Assembly: GCA_014155875.1 (NCBI GenBank)
Contig: JACEFZ010005090.1
Location: forward strand, 124,001 to 188,000
Source of the DNA: Cepaea nemoralis
Lineage: Eukaryota > Mollusca > Gastropoda > Stylommatophora > Helicidae
Direction: 5' to 3'
Length of the DNA: 64,000 nucleotides
Below, in pieces: positions 10,861 through 21,398 of this stretch. Position numbers and translations under genes: made by a program. Within the stretch, counting starts at the first letter, position 1; each line of letters starts with the position of its first letter. The notes beneath the pieces were generated by a model that saw only the letters and a list, made by a program, of their open reading frames with translations, was not told the DNA's origin and ran no database searches.

Positions 10861-11335
10861 GGACTTTCCACGTAATGGATTTGCTATCCAAGCAATATTC
10901 CATTTTGTGCCACTAGGACACTTTTCCACCTTTTATGAAGCCCACACAGTGGGCTTTTGATTCGGACTTTCCACGTAATGGATTTGCTATCCAAGCAATA
11001 TTCCATTTTGTGCCACTAGGACACTTTTCCACCTTTTGTGAAGCCCACACAGTGGGCTTTTGATTCGGACTTTCCACGTAATGGATTTGCTATCCAAGCA
11101 ATATTCCATTTCATGCCACTAGGACACTTTTCCACCTTTTATGAAGCCCACACAATGGGCTTTTGATTAGGACTTTCCACGTAATGGATTTGCTATCCAA
11201 GCAATATTCCATTTTGTGCCACTAAGACACTTTTCCACCTCTTATGAAGCCCACACAGCGAGCTTTCGATTTGGACTTTCCACATAATGGATTTGCTATC
11301 CAAGCAATATTCCATTTCATGCCTCTGGGTCTTCA
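10850..11335. repeat. LINE-A 3' UTR tandem repeats, about 118 bp x 4
   Basis: Unit: CACACAGTGGGCTTTTGATT, CGGACTTTCCACGTAATGGA, TTTGCTATCCAAGCAATATT, CCACTAGGACACTTTTCCAC. The array abuts the stop codon of the ORF. The sister LINE has fewer units. Confidence 0.9.
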
Positions 11336-11342
11336 TGCACCT

Positions 11343-13226
11343 TTAAATGTCAACCTGTATGTAGTTAAAGTAAGCTGTGGTCAACTTTAGCTTGTTGATA
11401 TCTCCATAGAGCTTGTCCTCAAATGAAGCAGGTGTGGGCCAAAATATCTTTCTCTGTTCTGCATACGTTGGGCAATCCTGCAGCAAATGTTTTGCTGTCA
11501 TTTTTCCAGTTCTACAATTACATTCATCGGTATCTCCTATCTTTAGTTTATTGAACAAGTGGTATTTCAGCCTGTTATGTCCTGTGCGGAGTCTGAAGAT
11601 TGCTACTTGTTCTCTTCGGTCGAGTTTGTAATATGCATCATCCTTCTGATGGCCTGGATGCTCTGATTCCCATTTGGTTCTATAAGTGCTTTTTATCAAC
11701 CTCTTTACCTCATTATAGGTTATGTCTATGTCAGGCTGTGGTAGTCGTCCGCCCTCTTTTGCCAGTCTGTCAGCCTCTTCGTTTCCAGGTATACTGCAAT
11801 GTGATGGGATCCACTGTATTACAACTTTTTTGGATTTCTGGCATAGACCATGGAGTGCTGCTCTTAGGTCAGTTAGTTCTGTGCTGTTATTGCTCTTCAG
11901 TATTGAGACAGCTGACTTTGCATCTGTGAAGATAGCTATTTGCTTCTCTTTATTTTCCTCCATCAGGAGCATTTCTGCTGCAGTTTTCAAAGCCTCTACC
12001 TCCGCTTTGAAGTTACTTGAAAATTTTCCAGTTGCCATTGAGTGTGTTTTTTTCACTCCATTTTTTAAATTTAGGAGAATTCCTCCTCCTCCATTCTCTA
12101 TTGAATTTTTGGCTGATCCATCTGTATATGCATGGGTCCAATTCCTGCTTGGGTAATGTTCTTTTATGTAGTTTAGGGTTATTTCTCTTCTTTCGGTTTC
12201 ATGCTGAGTGTTCTTTTTCTCAATACCAGGAATGTTTTCTATCATCTCAGGCAGTTGCTGCTGTCTCCAAGCTGGGAACTTGTGTGCATTGTGTATGGGC
12301 TTGACTGTTGATATGTTAAGTATAGGATCTGCCCTAATCCTTCGTTTTGCAGTTTCTACAAAGTTGCTACGCTTCAGTCTTCCCTTTCCAAAACCATTAA
12401 ATCTGTTGTACATAGGGTGGTCTGTCAATCTTCTAAATTTTTCTGCTTGTTGCTGGGCTCTGCTATCTCTTCTATCCTGCATTGGTTGTAAACAAGTGAT
12501 CTTTTCTAGTTCATTAATAGGCGTTGTCTTCAGGCTTCCAGTTATGATTCGCATTCCTTGGTTTTGGACTCTACTTATTTTGTTAAAGTTTGACTTAGCT
12601 GCTGTTGCCCAAGCTGCAATGCCATATTCCAGTACTGGCCTCACCCGTCCAGTATATAACTTCTTGAGAACTTTCTCATCTGCTCCCCACGTTGTACCAG
12701 CAAGCTTTTTCATGATTGCCATTCTCTGCCTTGCTCTTGTTCGATTTTTCTCAACCTGTGTCTTCCATGTCAGGCGACGATCAAAGGTGACTCCTAGATA
12801 GTTTGGATTTTCTTCATGGCGCAATATTTTTCCATTCAATACCAGCTTAGGTTGCTGAGTTTTATTTGAGAGGGAGAACACTGTGCATGTTGTTTTCTCC
12901 TCACTTATCTTCACTAGCCATGATTTTGACCAGTCCTCTAGTGCTAATAGGGCTTGCTGTATTCTGCTGTTAGCTGTACTAATATATTCTTCAGATGTCC
13001 ATATGGCTAGGTCATCTGCAAAGGAGGATGTGTGTACTCTGGCTGGAAAATTTTCTGTGATGTCATTTATATATGCTAGGAATAATGTTGGTGAAAGAAC
13101 TCCTCCTTGGGGGACACCTTGCTCCAGCAGCATCATTTTGCTTGTTTGTCCTTGTACTTTTGTCCTGGCAGTTCTGTTCTCAAGGTAGTGGCTGATCCAT
13201 TTATACATTTTTCCACAAACATGCAT
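11343..13226 (-). CDS. LINE-A reverse transcriptase / RNase H, partial at 5' end
   Basis: Uninterrupted 627-codon frame, open to the truncation point. It has the reverse transcriptase motif QGVPQGGVLSP (36-46) and catalytic FADDL (69-73), a thumb/connection region, and an RNase H domain with D369, E409, D435, H476 and D486 all present. A C-terminal Cys/His knuckle follows (C569, C571, H580, C585). The endonuclease and the first RT motifs are missing by truncation. RT-then-RNase-H order places it in the I/jockey-type superfamily. Lack of stops implies recent insertion. It cannot transpose autonomously. Confidence 0.88.
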   Translation of the reverse strand: MHVCGKMYKWISHYLENRTARTKVQGQTSKMMLLEQGVPQGGVLSPTLFLAYINDITENFPARVHTSSFADDLAIWTSEEYISTANSRIQQALLALEDWSKSWLVKISEEKTTCTVFSLSNKTQQPKLVLNGKILRHEENPNYLGVTFDRRLTWKTQVEKNRTRARQRMAIMKKLAGTTWGADEKVLKKLYTGRVRPVLEYGIAAWATAAKSNFNKISRVQNQGMRIITGSLKTTPINELEKITCLQPMQDRRDSRAQQQAEKFRRLTDHPMYNRFNGFGKGRLKRSNFVETAKRRIRADPILNISTVKPIHNAHKFPAWRQQQLPEMIENIPGIEKKNTQHETERREITLNYIKEHYPSRNWTHAYTDGSAKNSIENGGGGILLNLKNGVKKTHSMATGKFSSNFKAEVEALKTAAEMLLMEENKEKQIAIFTDAKSAVSILKSNNSTELTDLRAALHGLCQKSKKVVIQWIPSHCSIPGNEEADRLAKEGGRLPQPDIDITYNEVKRLIKSTYRTKWESEHPGHQKDDAYYKLDRREQVAIFRLRTGHNRLKYHLFNKLKIGDTDECNCRTGKMTAKHLLQDCPTYAEQRKIFWPTPASFEDKLYGDINKLKLTTAYFNYIQVDI

Positions 13227-13440
13227 GTTTGTCAGATCATCTATTGCAATTTGTCTTGTTTCAGAACGACTGTAATATTTTAGAATGTGTCTAAATCAAC
13301 ATGGTCAGATCATCTAATGCAATTTGCCTTGTTTCAGAACGACTGTAACATTTTAGAATATATCTAAATCAACATGGTCAGATCATCTAATGTTTGCCCT
13401 GTTTCAAAGTGAATATAACACTTTAGAACTGTTTCAGCCT

Positions 13441-14319
13441 TTTAATGCGTGATGTATTAGTTCCTAGCATGTTACACCGATAAACTTGACAGCACTATTT
13501 TTACATCACTTATGTTTGTTACAGATGATGTTAGTTTGTGTTACTAGATTGATGTTCTCTGTGTGTGTCTTCATATTTATTGCTGGGACTAACATGCTGT
13601 CTTCAATAATTCAGCCAGGTGTGTGCATGTTCAGATTTTTTTATCACATGTTTTAGAAATAGAGTATGATCATTATTTCCACATGAAACCTGGAATGTTG
13701 TTTTCTGTGAATTTTGTTTTTGTGTCTTTATTTTTTTCAACAAACTATTCATGGCCAGGCCGTGAGCATTGGTGTAATTATTGCCAGATTTTGTACATAT
13801 TGTTAATTTACAAAAATAGAATGAAATATTCACAGTTGTGTAGTTTTGTGAATTTGTGTGATAAATCTGCTATAGTTTATTGTTTGCTTTTGTTGCATTT
13901 GTTACCGGCATTGTTGTTGAAGGTATGATATTGGTCTAACAACATTGTGGTACCGCAAGCTGTATAATCTGGATTTACTCATGGTCATGGTTTCGCATAG
14001 TGTCTGTGTGTGGTTTGTTGCCATTTTTTACAGTTTAATATCATTAATTGTATTGTTTAATTCAGCTGTTGTCATACAAAAACCACAGTGATGTATTTGT
14101 ACAGAATACACTGCTTGTTTTAATATTTATTTGGTCTCTTTTGTATTTAAAAAGTGTTGTTTTATGCACTGTCCTCCTTGTTATATTCATCACATGTTCT
14201 TGTCTTTTGACTATTTATCTGCAGAACTACTGTTGTGCTTTGTATACCCTGTCTTCCTTGTTGTATTTATTACATGTTCTTATCTTTTGTCTTTTTATAT
14301 GCATAACTACAATTATCAT
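13441..14319. other. unassigned AT-rich sequence with an 88-bp near-duplication
   Basis: At 14165-14310 the motif CACTGTCCTCCTTGTTATATTC recurs in diverged form (CCTGTCTTCCTTGTTGTATTT), suggesting an old duplication. No gene is seen. Confidence 0.4.
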
Positions 14320-14510
14320 CACGAGTGTGTTGCCAGTTGTACAGATGTTCATGGGAGCTGTGGCTGTGTAGTGACTTGCCAGTTGTACAGATGTTCATGG
14401 GAGCTGTGGCTGTGTAGTGACTTGCCAGTTGTACAGATGTTCGTGGGAGCTGTGGCTGTGTAGTGACTTGCCAGTTGTACAGATGTTCATGGGAGCTGTG
14501 GCAGCGTAGT
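14320..14510. repeat. 46-bp minisatellite, four units
   Basis: Unit TTGCCAGTTGTACAGATGTT then CATGGGAGCTGTGGCTGTGTAGTGAC. The last unit diverges and runs into the RTE fragment. Confidence 0.92.
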
Positions 14511-14539
14511 GGTTCAGTGTCATAGATTCATCCCTCATC

Positions 14540-15125
14540 GGAGTGGATTTGAATTATCTGTAATGGGCCTGATGGGAGATGTCTTGAAGAGATTTGAACA
14601 AGAACCGCCATGGTGAAGGCAGCCTTTTGAAAGATGAAAAACATACTGACCAATAAAAAGATATCATTTGCTGCAAGAAAAAAAGTGTTGAAGTGCTACA
14701 CAGAGCCTGTACTTTTGTATGGATGTGAAGCGTTGACAATGAGCAGTCAAGCTGAAAAACATCTGATGGCTGTGGAAATGTAGTTTCTGAGGAGAAAGCA
14801 AAGAATACCATGGACAGACAGAAAAACCAATGACCAAGTCCTACAAGAAACAAATGAAAATCGTAAACTGAGTAGAGAAATTAGACGTAGACAGTCAAAA
14901 TGATATGGGCATGTTATGAGAAGAAATAAATTGGAGAACTTGGTGACAACTGACAATATCGAAGGGAAGAGAACAAGGAGAAGACAGAGAAATAAGTGCC
15001 TAGATGGCTTGACCATGTGCCATGGTCAAGACAAGAACACTGAGCTGATCTTCGACTCTGCTCATCAAGTGAAATGGTGCATCATGATCGCCCACACTTA
15101 TCGACATGGCACATGATGGATGGAC
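14540..15125 (+). pseudogene. RTE-type LINE 3' fragment
   Basis: Aligns with codons from about 240 to the end of the RTE copy at 29100-30353 (CAATAAAAAGATATCA, TTTGTATGGATGTGAAG, AAAACCAATGACCAAGT, GACATGGCACATGATGGA). Several stops and frameshifts; no catalytic motifs remain. Confidence 0.82.
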
Positions 15126-15475
15126 CTGAGCTTCCTATTGTTTTTGGCACTCTCACTTTGAACTCAAGCCCTAGTTCATACACATACTACTGCTAGTCCA
15201 CTGGACTGATTTTTGCGTGTGGATTAGCTTTTCCTATTATTAGTAGTGTCTCTTGCCATCAGATGAACCCACTCCAACTTCAGAGGTTCTTGCAATTAAC
15301 GTCCCCAAGTCAAGGACGAGAAGTCAACATTTTAGTCCCACTGACCGGTGTGAGGGTTGGACCCAATACCTCAGCATCAGCACACCGAATGTTTAAAAGA
15401 ACAAAAGCTCTTATCCAGTCAGCCATGCTGACCTGCGGCTTCCAGTTTGACCGAGCCTAAAATGGTTACCAGGAA
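15126..15475 (-). repeat. SINE2 copy
   Basis: Shares CACTTTGAACTCAAG, GTGTGGATTAGCTTTTCCTA, GTCCCCAAGTCAAGGAC and CAGCACACCGAATGTTTAA with 52570-52830 and 58195-58490. On the minus strand the start is tRNA-like (CAGCATGGCTGACTGGATAAG, A box), with a B-box-like GTCCAACCC further in. Confidence 0.78.
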
Positions 15476-15599
15476 ATGTGTGGGAGGTAAAGTGGGCCAG
15501 CACGGTACTGACCACATCACCCGCTGGGTGCAGGTGGGTTTGGCACCATATACCCAATACAGCTTAAGGCATGTCAAATGGTCCTTTACTTTTTTTTTT
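15470..15599 (+). repeat. SINE3 3' part with poly-T
   Basis: ATGGTTACCAGGAAATGTGT to AAGGCATGTCAAATGGTCCT then TTTAC and a T run, matching the ends of SINE3 copies at 33265-33540 and 56740-57070. Confidence 0.6.
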
Positions 15600-16064
15600 T
15601 CATGGATGCTCTTCTTCTTCTTCTTCGTTCATCCGGAGTTTTTTTTTCGGATGTGATTGCATTGTGCCTGTTTACAGCAGAGCTGCGTTCTTGCACCATT
15701 AGGCCGACACATCCGACTTCTGCGGGCATTTGTTGACCGGGTTAACCTTCCCGGGGGTTTTCTTAGGACGTTTGACTCTCACTGTTGTGGTGTTATCCCC
15801 CATCCTAGCTGGCCCATATAGAACAGCCAAAGATCCTGGTCAGCCCTCAAGGGAAGGCAGGGGCAGACCATGGGCATTCCCCGCCATCCAAGGAGGCTTC
15901 CATACTTGCAGAGCCGATACATAGCGCTCTGGTACTGGGCTCACCTCACCCAAGGAATCGTCACGTCCTGCACATGGCTGCTTAGCCTCACTTCCGTATA
16001 TTGGGCCTTCCGTTCACCATAAGCTGTTCTTCCGGAAACCAGAAGTATGCAGTCTGCAGATGAC

Positions 16065-16440
16065 ATCCACACAGTGAGCTTTCGATTCGGACTTTCCATG
16101 TAATGGATTTGCTATCCAAGCAATATTCCATTTCATGCCACTAGGACACTTTTTCACCTTTTATGAAGCCCACACAGTGGGCTTTTGATTCGGACTTTCC
16201 ACATAATGGATTTGCTATCCAAGCAATATTCCATTTCATGCCACTAGGACACTTTTCCACCTTTTATGAAGCCCACACAATGGGCTGTTGATTCGGACTT
16301 TCCATGTAATGGATTTGCTATCCAAGCAATATTCCATTTCGTGCCACTAGGACACTTTTCCACCTTTTATGAAGCCCACACAGCGAGCTTTCGATTGGGA
16401 CTTTCCACATAATGGATTTGCTATCCAAGCAATATTCTAT
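16065..16440. repeat. LINE-A 3' UTR tandem repeats, about three units
   Basis: Same 118-bp unit as at 10850-11335 but one unit fewer, so the copy number varies between sister insertions. Confidence 0.9.
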
Positions 16441-16467
16441 TTCATGCCTCTGGGTCTTCATGCACCT

Positions 16468-17187
16468 TTAAATGTCAACCTGTATGTAGTTAAAGTAAGC
16501 TGCGGTCAACTTTAGCTTGTTGATATCTCCATAGAGCTTGTCCTCAAATGAAGCAGGTGTGGGCCAACATATCTTTCTCTGTTCTGCATACGTTGGGCAA
16601 TCCTGCAGCAAATGTTTTGCTGTCATTTTTCCAGTTCTACAATTACATTCATCGGTATCTCCTATCTTTAGTTTATTGAACAAGTGGTATTTCAGCCTGT
16701 TATGTCCTGTGCGGAGTCTGAAGATTGCTACTTGTTCTCTTCGGTCGAGTTTGTAATATGCATCATCCTTCTGATGGCCTGGATGCTCTAATTCCCATTT
16801 GGTTCTATAAATGCTTTTTATCAACCTCTTTGACTCATTATAGGTTATGTCTATGTCAGGCTGTGGTAATCGTCCACACTCTTTTGCTAGTCTGTCTGCC
16901 TCTTCATTTCCAGGTATACTGCAATGTGATGGGATCCACTGTATTACAACTTTTTTGGATTTCTGGCATAGACCATGGAGTGCTGCTCTTAGGTCAGTTA
17001 GTTCTGTGCTGTTATTGCTCTTCAGTATTGAGACAGCTGACTTTGCATCTGTGAAGATAGCTATTTGCTTCTCTTTATTTTCCTCCATCAGGAGCATTTC
17101 TGCTGCAGTTTTCAGAGCCTCTACCTCCGCTTTGAAGTTACTTGAAAATTTTCCAGTTGCCATTGAATGTGTTTTTTTTCGCTCCAT
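16468..17187 (-). pseudogene. LINE-A RNase H and C-terminal knuckle
   Basis: 239 codons with FKAEVEAL, IFTDAKSA, WIPSHCSIPGNEEADRLAK and the C-x-C...H...C knuckle. Almost identical to the C-terminal part of the copy at 11343-13226. Confidence 0.88.
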
Positions 17188-18556
17188 TTTTTAAATTTAG
17201 GAGAATTCCTCCTCCTCCATTCTCTATTGAATTTTTGGCTGATCCATCTGTATATGCATGGGTCCAATTCCTGCTTTGGTAATGTTCTTTTATGTAGTTT
17301 AGGGTTATTTCTCTTCTTTCGGTTTCATGCTGAGTGTTCTTTTTCTCAATACCAGGAATGTTTTCTATCATCTCAGGCAGTTGCTGCTGTCTCCAAGCTG
17401 GGAACTTGTGTGCATTGTATATGGGCTTGACTGTTGATATGTTAAGTATAGGATCTGCCCTAATCCTTCGTTTTGCAGTTTCTACAAAGTTGCTACGCTT
17501 CAGTCTTCCCTTTCCAAAACCATTAAATCTGTTGTACATAGGGTGGTCTGTCAATCTTCTAAATTTTTCTGCTTGTTGCTGGGCTCTGCTATCTCTTCTA
17601 TCCTGCATTGGTTGTAAACAAGTGATCTTTTCTAGTTCATTAATAGGCGTTGTCTTCAGGCTTCCAGTTATGATTCGCATTCCTTGGTTTTGGACTCTAC
17701 TTATTTTGTTAAAGTTTGACTTAGCTGCTGTTGCCCAAGCTGCAATGCCATATTCCAGTACTGGCCTCACCCGTCCAGTGTATAACTTCTTGAGAACTTT
17801 CTCATCTGCTCCCCACGTTGTACCAGCAAGCTTTTTCATGATTGCCATTCTCTGCCTTGCTCTTGTTCGATTTTTCTCAACCTGTGTCTTCCATGTCAGG
17901 CGACGATCAAAGGTGACTCCTAGATTGTTTGGATTTTCTTCATGGCGCAATATTTTTCCATTCAATACCAGCTTAGGTTGCTGAGTTTTATTTGAGAGGG
18001 AGAACACTGTGCATGTTGTTTTCTCCTCACTTATCTTCACTAGCCATGATTTTGACCAGTCCTCTAACGCTAATAAGGCTTGCTGTATTCTGCTGTTAGC
18101 TGTACTAATATATTCTTCAGATGTCCATATGGCTAGGTCATCAGCAAAGGAGGATGTGTGTACTCTGGCTGGAAAATTTTCTGTGATGTCATTTATATAT
18201 GCTAGAAATAATGTTGGTGAAAGAACTCCTCCTTGGGGGACACCTTGCTCCAACAGCATCATTTTGCTGGTTTGTTCTTGTACTTTTGTCCTGGCAGTTC
18301 TATTCTCAAGGTAGTGGCTGATCCATTTGTACATTTTTCCACAAACATGCATGTTTTGCAGTTTTACTTTCAGTCCTTCCTTCCATACTTTATCAAATGC
18401 TTTTTCTAAATCTATCCAGACTGCTAGTGTGTGCTTTTTCTCTTGGAAGGCATCCTCTATTTCCTGAGCTATATAGGTTATTTGATCTTCAGTGGGTCTG
18501 TACTTTCTGAATCCTGCTTGGTGTGGTGTTAAGAGTTGTTTTCTTCCAGATGCCAT
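17138..18556 (-). pseudogene. LINE-A reverse transcriptase core and RNase H start
   Basis: 472 codons with QAGFRKYRPTEDQI, WIDLEKAFDKVW, GVPQGGVLSP and FADDLA, then the start of RNase H (YTDGSAKN). A shift near 17160 in a T/A-rich run moves the rest into the next frame. Confidence 0.87.
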
Positions 18557-19071
18557 GTTAGCCTGCCATTGATAATGCGTTCCATTAATTTTCCTACACA
18601 GCTAAGTAGACTGATAGGTCGATAGCCATTTGGTTCTTCCAGGTCTTTTCCTTTCTTTGGGACTGGTATTAGTATAGCTTCCTTCCATGCCTGTGGGACT
18701 ATTCCTCTCTTCCAGCTGTTATTTAGGACTGCTAGTAGTTTCTTCTTTGCCTTGGTGCCTAGTCCTATTAGCATTTCATTTGTGATTCCATCCTTTCCTG
18801 GTGATTTCTTCTTTTTTAGGGCATTCATTGCCTGTTCCATTTCTTCCATTGTTAGATTTGCCATCATATATTCTGCTGCTGTCTCTGTATTTCTATGATG
18901 TATCTGTTTGTCTTTGATTGCTTTCTTCTGTTCGGTTGTAATATCAATGTGGTTTGCATTTGCATAGTGTTCCATTAGTGCATTTGCAGCCTTTTTTCCT
19001 GTAAGCAAGGCATTTCCTTGTTTCATTGTTATTTGTTTGTTTCTAGGTCCTTCATTGTTCATGGCTTTCAC
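18529..19071 (-). pseudogene. LINE-A reverse transcriptase N-terminal segment
   Basis: Contains KKKSPGKDGITNEML, WKEAILIPVPKKGKD and YRPISLLSCVGKLMERII, the classic first RT motifs. The frame shifts at about 18540, where the neighbouring segment takes over. Confidence 0.85.
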
Positions 19072-19151
19072 TAGTTTCCATAGTTTGTTTCCATCCCTGT
19101 CAAAATTCAGGTTTTCTGTTTTTTCCCTCCAACAATCTCTTGTTGTTTGAT

Positions 19152-19550
19152 TTACTGTTCTTTTATATTTTGCTGAGATGGCTTTGAGAGAGATGTTCGC
19201 TTCAATTGTTTGTTCTCTCTCTCTGCTGTCTTCCTGGCATCTTCAACTTTGTCCTCCAAACTTTGTAGTTCTTCAGTCCAGTATGGTTTGTAATTTTTCC
19301 TCGCTCCTCTAGGAATGGACTCAGTGGCTGCCTGTATTATCGCTCTGTTTAGACTTTCCACCATTTGCTTTATGTTGCCATATCGTGTATTTATGTTTTC
19401 ACAATATTTGTCTGTTAGTATGGCAAATCTGTCCCAATCTGCTCGTTTGTAATTCCAGCGGGGCAAGGGCTTTTGCTCCTGTGGAACATACTCCATATTC
19501 ATTACAAGCTTGATTGGTCTGTGGTCACTACCTGCTAATTGGTCCAGCAC
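19152..19550 (-). pseudogene. LINE-A endonuclease end and linker
   Basis: Begins with MLDQLAGSDHRPIKLV, the terminal SDH catalytic motif of APE-type endonucleases, then a basic linker (RGARKNYKPYW). The frame closes at 19152, before the next fragment. Confidence 0.82.
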
Positions 19551-19644
19551 ATGGCGATCGATTTTGTGGAGGATGTCTCCTGTGCAGAAAGCTAAGTCTG
19601 GAGTAGAAGTGGTAAGCCATCTTCTGGAGTAGAAGCTCGGTGTG

Positions 19645-20322
19645 TCATCTGCTTTGTTGAGTAGATGGAGATTTGAGTCTTATTTCCCAGTCCTCCAATT
19701 CATCTCCTCTTTTGTCAGTATCTGGGTATCCCCATCTTTCTGAACGGCTATTAAAGTCTCCGACAATAATGCAGTTTGTGTCAGTTATTTTTATGTTTGA
19801 GAGTGTAAGGTCCTTATCTGCTGGGCTATACAGATTGTAGATTCTTATTTTCACGTCCTTTATCATTATATCAACACCTATAATTTCCGTTTGGTTGTCA
19901 GAGATCACAGATACTTCGCTGCAAGGTATTGTATTTCGTGTAAGTATTAGAACTCCTCCTTTGTGTCCGTCGCGGTCGAACCGTGTGGCCTGATATCCTC
20001 TGACTGAGAATTTGTGATTGGCGTTGAGGTGTGTCTCTTGAATGCATGCCACATCTATTCTATCTTTATGAAGACGCTGTGTTAGGGAGTCTTTCTTCTT
20101 GTAAACTCCTTCGGCATTCCACTGTAGTATGTTGAGTGTCCGGGGTATTTGGTCAATAGCTCTTAACCTACTCCTCTGTGCCTTGACTCCACAGCACAGG
20201 GGAAGGTGACCACCAGTAGTCATGGGTGGACCCCCTCGAGGCAGGGGGCCCGGCACTATCGCCGCCTGATGGGACTTCACGGGATTAGCACCATCACGAT
20301 TAATTTTGATTTGTGACATCAT
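19645..20322 (-). pseudogene. LINE-A endonuclease segment
   Basis: APE-family endonuclease: NILQWNAEGVYKKKDSL, CIQETHL (catalytic Glu), NLYSPAD, IVGDFNSRSERWG (catalytic Asp/Asn). It would nick the target for target-primed reverse transcription. The frame is lost by a one-base shift near 19660-19690; the expected SDHRPI motif follows in another frame at 19152-19550. Confidence 0.85.
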
Positions 20323-20713
20323 GAATTAAGTTACGTTGCACTGCTTTGTCAAGCCTGTGGCTCAGTACATCCGATTTCGACAAGCATTTATTCGGGATGC
20401 TTTCCCTAGCCTTTGACTGTCCCCAGTCTACCTACAAGGCAGCAGGTTTTACGCTGCACTGCTTTGTCAGGCCTGTGGCTCAGTACATCCGATTTCGACT
20501 AGCATTTATTCGGGATGCTTTCCCTAGCCTTTGACTGTCCCCAGTCTACCTACAAGGCAGCAGGTTTGTGTGTCTCTTCGTCTGGTCCCTCTCCCTTGAC
20601 CTGTCCGACATGGGTGGCCCTACCAGTAGCTGTGCTACCGTCGGCATAGCTCTTGGGGTCATTGGGACGCACAAGCCCCTCTACCTCGTCACGGTGGACA
20701 CACAGCAGAGGGG
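20323..20713 (-). promoter_or_regulatory. LINE-A 5' UTR with ~118-bp doublet
   Basis: Two tandem units (20339-20450 and 20457-20560) sharing CACTGCTTTGTCA, GCCTGTGGCTCAGTACATCC and CTACAAGGCAGCAGGTT. Repeated 5' units in LINEs often carry an internal promoter; that is inferred here, not shown. Confidence 0.55.
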
Positions 20714-20850
20714 TCATGGATGCTCAATAACTTTTGCTGTCCAATCCATAATTTTCAACCATATGTTAAAATTGGTTCTTTGTAACATTTAACAAACCTT
20801 TCCTGGCTTTCAATTATATCCCTAGTCTTCATGTTATCAAAAGCATTTTT

Positions 20851-21339
20851 TACTTCTTCTTCTTCTTCTTCTTTCGTTCGCTTGAAATATGTCTATAACT
20901 GCAATGCTGTCTCTTGTTTGAATTTAACTTTTCAGTTCACACAGCGGTCCATAGAGTTTATCTTCCACTGTCGTCTCTCTAGGCCAGAAGGTTTGCCTAG
21001 ATATGTTATATTTTGGGCAGTCTTGGAGTATGTGCTCTGCTGTCTGCGACGCCAATCCACATGTGCACATGGCTGTTTCACCAATCTTGAATTTTGTATA
21101 CATGTGGTTGCATAATCTATTGTGTCCTGATCTGAGGTGCAGAATAATGATTTGTTCTGGTCTGTCCATAATGTGGTAGTCATCTTGAGCAGGTTTTGGT
21201 GGCTTTCTGACTGATTTGATCATTCTTTTCTTTTGGTGGTATGTAAAGGGCACATCAGGCTCTTCTTTGGCTCCTTCCTTAGCCAATTGATCAGAGGTAT
21301 CAGGACTTCTTACTGGCAAGGAACACCAGGCCGCCTAAA
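20851..21339 (-). pseudogene. related LINE, RNase H/knuckle 3' fragment
   Basis: 131 open codons (20924-21319) with SDQLAKEG, FLHLRSGHNRL-like and the knuckle CTCGLASQTAEHILQDC. A (CTT)n run at 20852-20870 is its (AAG)n 3' tail. Sequence differs from LINE-A, so it is a sister family. The 5' end stops at an inverted repeat. Confidence 0.8.
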
Positions 21340-21398
21340 ATCCAGTGAGCAATAATAAATTTAGGAGGCCTGGTGTTCCTTGCCAGTGAGATGTCCTG
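21301..21398. repeat. inverted repeat, 39-bp arms, ~20-nt loop
   Basis: Arms 21301-21339 (GGCAAGGAACACCAGGC core) and 21360-21398 (GCCTGGTGTTCCTTGCC core) are complementary with about three mismatches. It lies precisely at the 5' end of the LINE fragment 20851-21339. Confidence 0.88.

Larger units (their letters stand above)
10391..13230 (-). mobile_element. LINE-A, 5'-truncated copy with target-site duplication
   Basis: Non-LTR retrotransposon on the minus strand. The 12-bp GTCAGATCATCT occurs at 10379-10390 and 13231-13242, directly outside the element. The 3' end is an (AAG)n tail (TCTTCTTCTTCTTC on plus) followed inward by a roughly 950-bp 3' UTR. The 5' end is truncated inside the reverse transcriptase. 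Shared 3' UTR and tail with the copy at 15612-20713 define the element boundary. Confidence 0.9.
10291..13440. repeat. about 83-bp tandem array split by LINE-A
   Basis: Units containing CATGGTCAGATCATCTAATG, TTGTCTTGTTTCAGAACGAC and TTTTAGAATGTGTCTAAATC occur at 10291-10390 and again at 13231-13440. LINE-A (10391-13230) sits inside one unit. Confidence 0.85.
15612..20713 (-). mobile_element. LINE-A, near full-length copy with target-site duplication
   Basis: About 5.1 kb on the minus strand. The 12-bp TCATGGATGCTC is duplicated at 15600-15611 and 20714-20725. Order 5' to 3': 5' UTR with doublet repeats, APE-type endonuclease, linker, reverse transcriptase, RNase H, Cys/His knuckle, 3' UTR with tandem repeats, (AAG)n tail. 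At least four frameshifts or stops (near 19660, 19160, 18540 and 17160) make it non-functional. A separate ORF1 (gag-like) is not evident, so the element may have a single ORF or a lost ORF1. Confidence 0.88.

Noticed and set aside
11413..13188. Several plus-strand open frames opposite LINE-A, repeated at 16538-18314
   Set aside because: They are antisense shadows of the RT/RNase H frame and are duplicated only because the LINE is.
13603..14463. Hydrophobic open frames that look like membrane proteins
   Set aside because: T-rich sequence naturally yields Leu/Phe/Ile-rich frames; they overlap a near-duplication and a minisatellite.
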